Origin: Bryobacterales bacterium
GTDB taxonomy: Bacteria; Acidobacteriota; Terriglobia; Bryobacterales; Bryobacteraceae
Direction of reading: 5' to 3'
Assembly: GCA_020853155.1 (NCBI GenBank)
Contig: JADYZL010000338.1
Location: 1-7,633, forward strand
Length of the DNA: 7,633 nucleotides
The notes below the pieces were generated by a model. It worked only from the letters and a program-made list of their open reading frames with translations. It ran no database searches and was not told the origin of the DNA. This document shows positions 1-6,470 of this stretch, piece by piece; within the stretch, counting starts at the first letter, position 1, and each line of letters opens with the position of its first letter. Both the position numbers and the translations under genes were made by a program.

Positions 1-2441
1 GATTCAAGGATCGCCGGGTGGGCCTCAGCACCGAAGCGAACTACGACCCCAACAAGGTGCAGCGGGCCGTCGTTGTGCTGATGGAGTATCTCGCCGAACG
101 CGGCCGCCAGTATGCCCGCATTCAGCCGGAGGTCTTCCAAATTCCCCCTGCCTCCGTTGTCATCACGTTCATCGTGGATGAAGGGCCGAAGGTAAAAGTG
201 GGCGAGATTACGTTTGACGGCGTGAAATCCTTCTCTCCCCGCGTCGTCCGGCGCTCGATGGCGAATTCGAAGCCGATCGGCATCCCGTATTCGATCTTCC
301 TGGAGAACATGTTTTCGAGGGCCTTCGATTCCGTGAAGCTTGAGGAAGACAAGCAGCGCCTCGCGAATTTCTACCAGGAGCGCGGCTATTTTCGGGCGCG
401 CGTGGTTGATACCGATATCACGATGCGCGACGTGGGCGGCGGCAAGTTCCGGATTCCGCTCTTCTATCCGAATAAGCCCGGTAAACGCGCCGACCTTCAC
501 CTCACGGTCGAAGAGGGGCCGCAGTACAAATTGAACGAGATCAAGTTCGAGGGCGTGAAGCTGTTCCGGACGCCGGAGGCTCTAATGCGGCCGCTCTTCC
601 AGATGGATAAGGGTGACATCTTCTCCACGAAGAAGCTGCGCGAGGGCCTCGACAACCTCCGCAAGTTGTACGGCGGCTATGGCTATATTGATTTCGTTCC
701 CGAGCCGTCATTCGATCCGGTCCCGGATTCTGATCAGATGAACCTCACCCTGAGCGTGGATGAAGGGAAACAGTTCTTCGTCCGGCGCATCGAGTTCTCT
801 GGAAACACCACGACGCGCGACAAGGTAATCCGCCGAGAACTTCTGGTGGACGAAGGCGACATGTTCAACACGCGCCTTTGGGAAGTGAGCATCCTGCGCC
901 TCAACCAGCTTGGCTACTTCGATCAACTGAAGAAGGACGAGGCCACCGACATCAAGCGCGACAACCGGACGAACACGGTGGACCTCACGCTCTCGGTGAA
1001 GGAGCGTGGACGGAATACGGTCGGTCTGACGGGCGGCGTATCGGGCATCGCGGGCAGCTTCGTGGGGATGAACTATTCCACGAACAACTTCCTCGGCCTC
1101 GGCGAAACCCTCAGCCTCAGTTCCCAACTGGGTGACCGCATCCAGGACGTGGTGTTCGGCTTCACCGAACCGTACTTCCTCGATAAGCCGATCCAGGCCG
1201 GATTCTCCGTCTATACGCGCCGGTTCAACTTCGATCAGGGCCGGGAAGTTTCCCTGTTTTCCGGGCGCAACTACACGGATCTCTATAACTCGCTCGGTTC
1301 GGCAAACCGCTTGAATTACAGCCAGAACGGCTACGGTTTCAGCTTCTTCGCCTCGACGCAGTTGAAGCGCTCGTTCGCGCGCGTAGGCTTGAGCTATGGT
1401 TACGATAATTCCAACATCAAACCGCAGAGCGACGGAGCGCGAATCCAGTTCGAAACCATCAACTTCCTGAGTTTCGCCGGCCAAGCGAACCAGTTGGACG
1501 GGATCGTTACCAGCCGTATTGTGCCATCGTACAGCTACAATACGGTGAACCATCCGATCACGCCGACCGCGGGAAGAAGCCTCTTCATCAGCACGACCTT
1601 CGCGGGCGGGCCGCTGGGCGGCAGCGTGAAGATGTTCCTGCCGACGGTGGAAGCGAAGTACTTCCGCAAGGGCTTCCGGGAAGGCCATGTGATCGGCATG
1701 CGCGGTCTCGGTTCCTGGATCACGGGCTTCGGCGGGCAGGCGGCGCCACCCTTTAACCGCTTCTACATGGGCGGCGAGAACGATGTGCGCGGCTTCAACA
1801 TCTGGGAAATTTCACCGGTGGCTTTTATCCCCAGCGAAACCTCGATCGCCGTATTGAACGCCGACGGGTCTCAGCGCTTGCAGCGGATTGTGTATTCCGA
1901 TGGGACGATCGGCTATACGCAGGTGCGCCAGACGATCCCGATCTACCAGATCTCATTCCCCGGCGGCGATACCATGGGCGTGGCGAACTTCGAATACCGG
2001 ATTCCAATCTTCGGCCCGGTGACGCTGGCCGCGTTCTTCGACGCGGGCATCAATCGCGTATCGCGCACCAGCCAGTTGCGGCTGAATCTGGATCGCGTCG
2101 CCTACCTGAACGCTGCGCACCCGTCAGCTGCATTTGAGAATGAAGCGTTTGTGTTCGCGGATAGCCAGAAGATCCGCACCTCCACCGGTCTGGAGCTCCA
2201 GGTGATGATGCCGGTAGTGAACGCGCCGTTTCGCTTATACTGGGCGTATAATCCGACGCTCGTGCAGGGTGTGGCCCAGGCGCCGATTGTCTTTGACCGC
2301 TCTCAGTTCGCGAACGACGCGACGTTCTCCGAGGCGATCCGGACTCTTACCAACGTGACTGGCTTTGGCGGTGGAGCCTCGCGGATTCCGTTCTTTGAGC
2401 GGCGCAGCCAATTCCGGTTTACGGTCAGCCGCACCTTCTGA
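1..2441 (+). CDS. bamA: BamA, outer membrane protein assembly factor (3' part, N-terminus outside window)
   Basis: Core subunit of the BAM complex, an Omp85-family protein that folds and inserts beta-barrel proteins into the outer membrane. The frame is open to the left edge (first full codon at 3), so the GTG at 18 is an internal valine and the signal peptide and first POTRA domain(s) are missing. Seen: the end of one POTRA domain (to about 188), then three more at about 189-521, 522-767 and 768-1013. Each starts with a pattern such as VGEITFDGV, LNEIKFEGV or VRRIEFSGN and closes near a V(D/E)EG or VKERG element. The 16-strand barrel follows from about 1014 to the end. The diagnostic (V/I)RGF motif of Omp85 loop 6 is at 1785-1796, in the context MGGENDVRGF. 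The protein ends in FRFTVSRTF with a terminal Phe, the usual beta-signal. About 812 residues are visible, and a full protein of about 900 or more is expected. The skp-like gene lies 70 nt downstream. Identification is very secure; only the start is unknown. Confidence 0.96.
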   Translation, partial: FKDRRVGLSTEANYDPNKVQRAVVVLMEYLAERGRQYARIQPEVFQIPPASVVITFIVDEGPKVKVGEITFDGVKSFSPRVVRRSMANSKPIGIPYSIFLENMFSRAFDSVKLEEDKQRLANFYQERGYFRARVVDTDITMRDVGGGKFRIPLFYPNKPGKRADLHLTVEEGPQYKLNEIKFEGVKLFRTPEALMRPLFQMDKGDIFSTKKLREGLDNLRKLYGGYGYIDFVPEPSFDPVPDSDQMNLTLSVDEGKQFFVRRIEFSGNTTTRDKVIRRELLVDEGDMFNTRLWEVSILRLNQLGYFDQLKKDEATDIKRDNRTNTVDLTLSVKERGRNTVGLTGGVSGIAGSFVGMNYSTNNFLGLGETLSLSSQLGDRIQDVVFGFTEPYFLDKPIQAGFSVYTRRFNFDQGREVSLFSGRNYTDLYNSLGSANRLNYSQNGYGFSFFASTQLKRSFARVGLSYGYDNSNIKPQSDGARIQFETINFLSFAGQANQLDGIVTSRIVPSYSYNTVNHPITPTAGRSLFISTTFAGGPLGGSVKMFLPTVEAKYFRKGFREGHVIGMRGLGSWITGFGGQAAPPFNRFYMGGENDVRGFNIWEISPVAFIPSETSIAVLNADGSQRLQRIVYSDGTIGYTQVRQTIPIYQISFPGGDTMGVANFEYRIPIFGPVTLAAFFDAGINRVSRTSQLRLNLDRVAYLNAAHPSAAFENEAFVFADSQKIRTSTGLELQVMMPVVNAPFRLYWAYNPTLVQGVAQAPIVFDRSQFANDATFSEAIRTLTNVTGFGGGASRIPFFERRSQFRFTVSRTF

Positions 2442-2496
2442 GTGTTTGGCGGTCCAATGAATTTTGTCAGGCCGTTACCTCAAGTGGGCGCGGCGC

Positions 2497-2501
2497 GGGA
2501 G
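2497..2501 (+). promoter_or_regulatory. Ribosome binding site choosing the GTG start of the Skp/OmpH gene
   Basis: GGGAG lies 10 nt before the GTG at 2512. It supports that GTG over the in-frame TTG at 2464, because translation from 2512 gives a clean signal peptide (short basic N-terminus, hydrophobic core, LQA-QT cleavage site). The spacing is slightly long, so initiation may be moderate. Confidence 0.55.
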
Positions 2502-2511
2502 AAAAGCAAAA

Positions 2512-3111
2512 GTGAAGCAGAATATCTTGATTCGCAGCCTTCTGGTGTTGGGATTCGCCATCGCCCTGCAGGCACAGACAGCGCCTGCCAAGGTGGGCAT
2601 TATCAACTTCCAGCAGGCCATCATCAGCACCAAGGATGGCCAGGCCGCGGTGAAGGAACTGCAAGAGCGGTTCAGCCCCAAGCAGAAGCAACTGCAGGAT
2701 AAGCAGGCCGAGATTCAGCAGCTCCAGCAGCAGTTGCAGCGTGGCGCCAATACGTTGAGCCAGGACGCGCTGGCCAAGCTCCGCCAGGATATCGACGACA
2801 AGCAGCGGGATTTGCAGCGCTCCGGCGAAGACGCCCAGTTGGAGTTCAACCAGGCGCAGCAGAGCACCTTCGCCGGCATCAGCGAGAAGATGCAGGCCGT
2901 GATCGACAAGTACGCCAAGGAGAACGGGTACGTGCTGATTATCGACGTGAGCACCCCGCAATCGGGCATTCTCTATGCGTCGAACAGTATCGATATAACG
3001 ACGCACGTGATCGCCGCGTTCGATGCCGACAGCTCGCCGGCGGCGGCCGCGAAGCCTCCGGCCGCGAAACCGGCCCCCGCGGCGAAGCCCGCTGCCCCCG
3101 CGAAGCCGTAG
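2512..3111 (+). CDS. skp: Skp/OmpH-family periplasmic chaperone with Lys/Pro/Ala-rich C-terminal tail
   Basis: A periplasmic holdase that binds unfolded outer-membrane proteins after Sec export and hands them to BamA. From the GTG at 2512 the product has 199 residues. Residues 1-21 are a signal peptide with likely cleavage after LQA. Mature residues 27-50 carry the typical OmpH opening (KVGIINFQQAI, then a GQAAVKELQ helix). Residues 50-137 are strongly helical, rich in Gln, Lys and Glu, and predicted to form the paired tentacle helices. Residues 139-170 return to the beta core (GYVLIIDVS, then SNSIDITTHVIAAFD), the normal end of the family. Residues 174-199 are an added low-complexity tail built from AKP units. 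The gene follows bamA at 70 nt in the same direction, the usual bamA-skp order, and is probably co-transcribed. Skp proteins are normally about 160-180 residues, so the extra length is the tail. An in-frame TTG at 2464 would add 16 residues ahead of the signal peptide and is less likely. Confidence 0.9.
   Translation: MKQNILIRSLLVLGFAIALQAQTAPAKVGIINFQQAIISTKDGQAAVKELQERFSPKQKQLQDKQAEIQQLQQQLQRGANTLSQDALAKLRQDIDDKQRDLQRSGEDAQLEFNQAQQSTFAGISEKMQAVIDKYAKENGYVLIIDVSTPQSGILYASNSIDITTHVIAAFDADSSPAAAAKPPAAKPAPAAKPAAPAKP
3037..3108 (+). repeat. AKP-unit low-complexity coding repeat at the Skp C-terminus
   Basis: Codons for residues 176-199 are almost entirely Ala, Pro and Lys, with five AKP units spaced irregularly and recurrent GCGAA(G/A)CC DNA words. 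The segment is predicted disordered and positively charged and would lie in the periplasm. Such Ala/Pro/Lys tails occur on envelope proteins of high-GC bacteria. No function is visible, and repeat slippage could vary its length between strains. Confidence 0.7.
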
Positions 3112-3144
3112 CTTCGGGAACCGGAAGCACGAATCGAGAGAATC

Positions 3145-3173
3145 GCGGCCCGCTCCTCCCCGGAGCGGGCCGC
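3145..3173. terminator. GC-rich hairpin between convergent genes, probable shared terminator
   Basis: The arms at 3145-3156 and 3162-3173 are perfect 12-bp reverse complements (GCGGCCCGCTCC and its partner) around a 5-nt loop. The hairpin lies 33 nt after the skp stop codon and about 48 nt beyond the dinB stop on the other strand, exactly between two converging genes. No clear T-run follows on the plus strand. Reading the minus strand, a mildly T-rich stretch (GATTCTCTCGATTC) follows. It could terminate in both directions or block exonucleases at the mRNA 3' ends. The structure is certain as sequence; its role is inferred. Confidence 0.65.
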
Positions 3174-3221
3174 CCCGCGTCTTGACCGCATGAGCGTCGC
3201 CACGGTGTGACGCCCCGAGCG

Positions 3222-4487
3222 CTACTCCTTCGAGTTCGGGTTCTTCCGTTCCTCGATCGCCTCGTGCACGCGCTCCCGGAACTTCCCTTTCATGGCCGCG
3301 GCGAGGGAGACGCTACTATCCCCGAAGCGGTCGCGCAGCAGGTCCGCCGCCTTGAGCGCCTGCTTCCAGCGCTCATTGCTTTCCCCGCCAAGCAGTTCCA
3401 ATTGCCCCTCGTTGTGATCGAGCGACGAGGTTTGCAGGCCGATCAGGCGAACTTTCGTCCCGGGCTTCCAGTTCGCACGGAACAGGGAGCGCCCGGCTTG
3501 CAACAGTTCCGTGTCCAGTTGGGTGCGGTGGTTGAGCGTGACCGCCCTTGTGATGGTGTGAAACGCCGCATCGCGCAGCTTGAGTTGCACGGTGCGGGCG
3601 TGCAGGCCCTGCTCGCGCAGCCGGCGGCCCACCATCTGGACGAGCCGGGCCAGAACGGCTTCGATGGCGGATTGGTCCGCCGTATCTACATCGAAGGTGT
3701 GCTCGTGGCTGATGGATTTCGGATCTTCCGCTTCGCCCACCTCTGTGTCGAACCAGCCGCCCGCATCCTGGCCGCGTGCTTTGCCCGCGAGGGCGAGGCC
3801 GAACTTGCCGAAATGCCGCTCTAACACTCTCTCATCGAAGGCGGCAAGGTCTCGCACACGATGCACGCCGAGTTGCGCCAGTTTCACCTGCATCACCTTG
3901 CCCACGCCGGGGATCTTCCGGACGGGAAGCGGCGCGAGACAGGCCGCTTCCATTCCGGGGAAGACTTCGAACAGTCCGTTCGGCTTGGCGGCGCCGGAAC
4001 CGATCTTCGCCACAAGGCGGGATGTTCCGATCCCGATGGAGCAATTCAGGCCGGTGTCCGACTTCATCCGCTCATGCAAGTGGTGGGCGGCGGCGAGGGG
4101 CGGGCCGTAGAGGCGGCCTGTGCCGGTGAGGTCCAGGTAAGCTTCGTCGATCGACGCCATCTCTACTTTCGGAGAGAACGCATGGAGGACCGCCTTCACC
4201 ATGGCGGAATACTTCACGTAGCGGTCCCGATGCCCGTCCAGGAAGATGGCTTCCGGGCACTTCTCGTAAGCTGTGCGCAGGGGCATCGCCGAGCGGATGC
4301 CGAACTTGCGCGCGGCATAGGAGGCCGCCGCGACAACGCCGCGTTCATGCGCCTGGCCGCCCACCACGACGGGTCGGCCTCGCAGGGAGGGGTCGTATAG
4401 CTCTTCCACGGAGACAAAGAAGGCGTCCATGTCCACGTGGAAGATGACTCGTTGCGTGGTTTGCGGAGTGGAGCCCTCCCTCAGCAT
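3222..4487 (-). CDS. dinB: DNA polymerase IV (Y-family translesion polymerase DinB)
   Basis: A distributive, error-prone polymerase that copies past damaged template bases. The 421-residue product has the full domain order. The palm begins with HVDMDAFF at 17-24: D19 is the first metal ligand and F24 the likely steric gate that excludes ribonucleotides. The fingers region includes YAARKFGIRSAMP around 57-69. The second catalytic motif SIDEAYLDLT at 112-121 supplies D114 and E115. A helix-hairpin-helix thumb (RKIPGVGKVM...LAQLGV) spans about 190-213. The little-finger domain covers about 258-355, starting at the conserved SISHEHTF. A QLELLG element at 362-367 resembles the beta-clamp binding consensus QxxLF in degenerate form. 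A charged tail of about 50 residues follows, including a DRFGD element typical of DinB C-termini. No catalytic residue is missing. The ATG at 4487 is preceded by GGGAGGT at 4499-4505 and lies 20 nt after the ychF-like stop, so the two genes are probably one operon. No LexA box was recognised upstream. A few residues precede the conserved start of the palm, which is normal variation. Confidence 0.95.
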   Translation of the reverse strand: MLREGSTPQTTQRVIFHVDMDAFFVSVEELYDPSLRGRPVVVGGQAHERGVVAAASYAARKFGIRSAMPLRTAYEKCPEAIFLDGHRDRYVKYSAMVKAVLHAFSPKVEMASIDEAYLDLTGTGRLYGPPLAAAHHLHERMKSDTGLNCSIGIGTSRLVAKIGSGAAKPNGLFEVFPGMEAACLAPLPVRKIPGVGKVMQVKLAQLGVHRVRDLAAFDERVLERHFGKFGLALAGKARGQDAGGWFDTEVGEAEDPKSISHEHTFDVDTADQSAIEAVLARLVQMVGRRLREQGLHARTVQLKLRDAAFHTITRAVTLNHRTQLDTELLQAGRSLFRANWKPGTKVRLIGLQTSSLDHNEGQLELLGGESNERWKQALKAADLLRDRFGDSSVSLAAAMKGKFRERVHEAIEERKNPNSKE

Positions 4488-4498
4488 CTCACTCGTGG

Positions 4499-4505
4499 AC
4501 CTCCC
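4499..4505 (-). promoter_or_regulatory. Ribosome binding site of dinB
   Basis: On the minus strand GGGAGGT lies 11 nt before the dinB ATG, within the 20-nt gap after the ychF-like stop codon (TAG at 4508-4510). It fits a strong Shine-Dalgarno and supports the chosen start. Confidence 0.6.
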
Positions 4506-4507
4506 GC

Positions 4508-5581
4508 CTAGCCGTGGCGAATCATGAGCACATCGCCATCCTGGACGATATACTCCTTCCCTTCGAGGCGCATCAGCGCCGTGCCGCGCAGGCCGCTCCA
4601 GCCGCCATGATCCACCAGATCTTTCCAGTTTGCCACTTCGGCGCGGATGAACTTCTTCTCCAGATCCGAGTGAATCTCGCCCGCCGCATGCACCGCTTTA
4701 CAGTTGACCGGGATGGTCCAGGCGCGTACTTCCGGTTCACCTGCGGTGAGGAAGCTCATCCGCCCGAGGAGCCGGTAACTCGCGCTCACCATCCGTTCGA
4801 GGCCGCTATCGGTGAGGCCGTAAGTCTCCATGAAGTCCTTCGCGTCTTCGGGATCCATTTCGGTGAGTTCGGCCTCGACTTTTCCGCAGACCGCGGTCAC
4901 GCCGGCGTGCTTGCGGCCGGGGAGAATCCGGCCTGCGTACTCCTTCTCCAACTCGGCAAGCCGAGGCGCGTCTTCTTCGCCTACATTGAGCACATAGAGG
5001 ACGGGCTTCTGCGACAGGAACATGAACCCCCGGATGAGCTTTTCCTCTTCCGGTTCCGTCTCGACCTCGCGCAGCGGCTGGTTGTTCTCAAGCGCGGCCT
5101 TGAACCGGGTCAGCACTTCGAACTCTTTGTCGAGCTTGGGATCCTTGATCTTCTTGCGATCCTTTTCGAGACGCTCGAGACGCTTCTCCACTTGGACCAA
5201 GTCGCTGAGGATCAACTCCGCTTCCACATCGTCGAGATCCCGCATCGGGTCCACCGTCCCTTTCTCGTGCGGGACGGTATCGCTCTCAAATACGCGAAGC
5301 ACATGGGCAAAGGCGTCTGCGAAACGCAGGCTTGCGAGGTAGCTTGCTTCGCGGAGGGATTCCTTGGAAATCGAGGGAACATCCAGAAACTCGATGGTGG
5401 CGTGGGTGAGTTTCTCGGGGTGAAACACCCCGGCGAGTGCATCCAACCGGGCGTCGGGCACCTTCGCCACCCCGACGCGCACTTCCATCGCGCCCATGCG
5501 GGACGACTCATGAACACCGGTAAGAATCGTGAACAGGGAGGTCTTCCCGACCATCGGGAGGCCAATAATTGCAGTTTTCAT
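4508..5581 (-). CDS. ychF: Divergent YchF/OLA1-like P-loop NTPase with TGS (DUF933) domain
   Basis: A 357-residue relative of YchF, an Obg-class NTPase that prefers ATP, binds ribosomes and in E. coli modulates the oxidative stress response. Seen: a P-loop GLPMVGKTS at 7-15; the family stretch VGVAKVPDARLDALAG at 36-51; a histidine at 105 (TVPHEKG) aligning with the catalytic His of YchF (NIIHVSG in E. coli); a charged helical domain at about 120-170; NVGE at 199-202, matching the YchF NxxE motif used instead of NKxD; and a C-terminal TGS/DUF933 domain (RAWTIPVN at 286-293, AAGEIHSDLEKKFIRAEV at 299-316, EGKEYIVQDGDVL at 340-352). Odd: switch I lacks the usual FPFCTIEPN (and so the redox-sensitive Cys35 of the E. 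coli protein), and switch II reads DVPSISKES at 67-75 instead of DIAGLVKGA, losing the DxxG glycine. The ATG at 5581 has AGGAG at 5585-5589. dinB follows at 20 nt. Family assignment is secure; orthology with canonical YchF is uncertain, and it may be a paralogous subfamily. The symbol is used in the family sense. Confidence 0.88.
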   Translation of the reverse strand: MKTAIIGLPMVGKTSLFTILTGVHESSRMGAMEVRVGVAKVPDARLDALAGVFHPEKLTHATIEFLDVPSISKESLREASYLASLRFADAFAHVLRVFESDTVPHEKGTVDPMRDLDDVEAELILSDLVQVEKRLERLEKDRKKIKDPKLDKEFEVLTRFKAALENNQPLREVETEPEEEKLIRGFMFLSQKPVLYVLNVGEEDAPRLAELEKEYAGRILPGRKHAGVTAVCGKVEAELTEMDPEDAKDFMETYGLTDSGLERMVSASYRLLGRMSFLTAGEPEVRAWTIPVNCKAVHAAGEIHSDLEKKFIRAEVANWKDLVDHGGWSGLRGTALMRLEGKEYIVQDGDVLMIRHG

Positions 5582-5771
5582 ACTCTCCTAAGAGGGTAGC
5601 GCGATGTGGCCCGGCGCGCCTCACCGCAGGCCATTTCTCTCCGCGATAGTACTAAATCGCATAGAACTTCAGCGTTCGCGGCCCGTTTTTACAATTTTGT
5701 GCCGTTTCGTTGTTCGGGAAGCGAAAAAGAGAGAGTATCCTGAACCTGATTCCCCTTTTTGGAGTTCTGAA
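5582..5771. promoter_or_regulatory. Divergent intergenic region between the ychF-like gene and the small membrane-protein gene
   Basis: This 190-nt spacer is noticeably more AT-rich in its right half than the flanking genes and must carry promoters for both directions. Plus strand: TACAAT at 5690-5695 is the best -10-like word (5 of 6), with only a weak TTCAGC at 5668-5673 (spacing 16) as a possible -35. Minus strand: TACTAT (plus positions 5646-5651) is a weak -10 candidate for the ychF-dinB operon. An imperfect inverted repeat, TTTCG at 5705-5709 and CGAAA at 5722-5726, lies downstream of the plus candidate and might be an operator or a leader hairpin. Each individual element is a guess. 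That promoters lie here follows from the gene layout. Confidence 0.45.
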
Positions 5772-5963
5772 ATGCTGAACCGTACCCGTGCGCTATTGCT
5801 CACGTTCCTCCTGACCCTGACCATGGCGTTCACGCCGCTTCTTCATGCGCAGGAAGCGGCCCCGGAAGATTCGACGATCCGCAACTTGGCCCTCGGCGCC
5901 GCGGCCGTGATCATTGCGATCATCTACTGGAAGCGCCGCAATAAGCGGAAGAGCGGGAGCTAG
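5772..5963 (+). CDS. Small secreted/membrane protein of unknown function (63 aa)
   Basis: I do not recognise this protein. From the ATG at 5772 it has 63 residues. Residues 1-27 form a strong signal peptide (MLNRTRALLL start, hydrophobic core, likely cleavage after LLHA before QE). A short acidic linker (EAAPEDSTIR, 28-37) follows, then one hydrophobic segment at 39-53 (LALGAAAVIIAIIYW), and a strongly basic end (KRRNKRKSGS). By the positive-inside rule the mature part would be a short N-out, C-in anchor. GGAG at 5761-5764 lies 7 nt before the ATG, a good ribosome binding site that decides this start. The frame stays open back to an ATG at 5604, but that extension has no signal-like or conserved character and would bury the signal peptide. 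The hydrophobic segment plus basic tail loosely resembles a C-terminal sorting or anchor signal, but no PEP-type motif is present. It stands alone between a divergent and a convergent neighbour. Confidence 0.72.
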   Translation: MLNRTRALLLTFLLTLTMAFTPLLHAQEAAPEDSTIRNLALGAAAVIIAIIYWKRRNKRKSGS

Positions 5964-5981
5964 TTTCAGCCGGAGCCCCGC
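5953..5981 (+). terminator. Candidate terminator hairpin at the end of the small membrane-protein gene
   Basis: GCGGGAGCT at 5953-5961 pairs with AGCCCCGC at 5974-5981, forming 8 bp if the A at 5958 is bulged, around a 12-nt loop. A pyrimidine-rich, partly T-rich stretch (CACTCTTTCCTTCC) follows. The left arm overlaps the last codons and stop of the gene. It is plausible as a weak intrinsic terminator before the convergent Nudix gene. Confidence 0.35.
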
Positions 5982-6024
5982 CACTCTTTCCTTCCGGTAA
6001 CGCCCCGCGGCGTGATCTGTATCG

Positions 6025-6459
6025 CTAGAACCGGCAGGGCTTCTCCCACTGGAGCAAACCGCGCCGGATGAGGTCCGGAAAGATCTGTCTGGCGAGGCTG
6101 GGCGCCAATGTCTGCCAAGGATCCGCGGCGCCGAACCAGATAAGCGTGTGGATCTCGTTGGAAGCGCGCGGCGTCCCTTGCAGCACGCCTCCATAGAGTT
6201 CGATTTCGATCGTTTTGGACGCTTCCGCCGCGTGGCTTGCCGTCCGGTCGAGATAAACTCCGAGCGAAGTAGGTTCAAGAAGGCGGACCTCGCCCCCCAA
6301 CTCTTCCCGTAGCTCCCGTGTGAGCGTCTCGAGCGACGACTCTCCCGGCTCCCGCTTGCCGCCAGGCAGAATCAGCGCGCCTTGCTTCTTGCGGCAGAGA
6401 AGCACCCGATTCTCGCGTATCGTGAAGAGCCCAACCTTGCGAATCTCCGCCTCCGCCAT
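6025..6459 (-). CDS. Nudix (MutT-family) hydrolase
   Basis: A small hydrolase that cleaves a nucleoside diphosphate linked to another moiety. The substrate cannot be told from sequence, and nucleotide-pool cleaning is one option. The product has 144 residues, normal for a single-domain Nudix protein. The Nudix box runs from G34 to G56: G34, then E40 after five residues, then RELREELGG at 48-56 after seven, supplying the metal-binding E49, E52 and E53. The final aliphatic position of the consensus is a glycine (G56) instead of I/L/V. Before the box, KVGLFTIRENRVLLCRKK gives the usual first strands, with LPGGKREPGE entering the loop. The ATG at 6459 is chosen because the Nudix fold begins directly after it and GAGAGGGG precedes it; the frame is open further upstream, but that part overlaps the U32 gene and has no Nudix character. 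It sits 10 nt after the U32 stop codon, so the two are almost surely co-transcribed and translationally coupled. Confidence 0.88.
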   Translation of the reverse strand: MAEAEIRKVGLFTIRENRVLLCRKKQGALILPGGKREPGESSLETLTRELREELGGEVRLLEPTSLGVYLDRTASHAAEASKTIEIELYGGVLQGTPRASNEIHTLIWFGAADPWQTLAPSLARQIFPDLIRRGLLQWEKPCRF

Positions 6460-6463
6460 GGCG

Positions 6464-6470
6464 CCCCTCT
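6464..6470 (-). promoter_or_regulatory. Nudix ribosome binding site abutting the U32 stop codon
   Basis: On the minus strand the U32 stop TGA (6472-6470) runs straight into GAGGGG and then the Nudix ATG at 6459. Its last A forms part of AGAGG, with about 6 nt spacing. Ribosomes ending on the U32 gene would sit on this site, which suggests coupling. Confidence 0.5.

Noticed and set aside
708..1688. Long minus-strand open frame (326 codons) inside bamA
   Set aside because: Antisense shadow: rich in Arg, Glu and Ala with no recognisable fold, and lying wholly within a secure BamA coding region.
2464..2511. Upstream TTG start for the Skp/OmpH protein
   Set aside because: It would place 16 mostly basic residues before the signal peptide and has no ribosome binding site nearby; the GTG at 2512 has GGGAG and gives a normal signal peptide.
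3207..3824. Plus-strand open frame (205 codons) over the dinB 3' part
   Set aside because: Antisense to dinB, with no family resemblance. dinB motifs are complete on the other strand.
4514..5599. Long plus-strand open frame (361 codons) covering the ychF-like gene
   Set aside because: It is the antisense shadow of a well-supported gene. High GC content and codon bias leave the opposite frame open, and its translation shows no domain, signal peptide or ribosome binding site logic.
5710..5741. Promoter pair TTGTTC / TATCCT ahead of the small membrane protein
   Set aside because: The spacing is 20 nt, too long for a usual sigma-70 promoter, and the -10 word is poor. TACAAT further upstream is a better but still weak candidate.
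5604..5771. N-terminal extension of the small membrane protein from the ATG at 5604
   Set aside because: The extension has no conserved character, would bury a strong signal peptide, and begins close to the opposing ychF-like ribosome binding site. The ATG at 5772 has a well-spaced GGAG.
5970..5997. CCGGA / TCCGG inverted repeat after the small membrane-protein gene
   Set aside because: Only 5 bp with an 18-nt loop. The bulged hairpin at 5953-5981 is a better terminator candidate.
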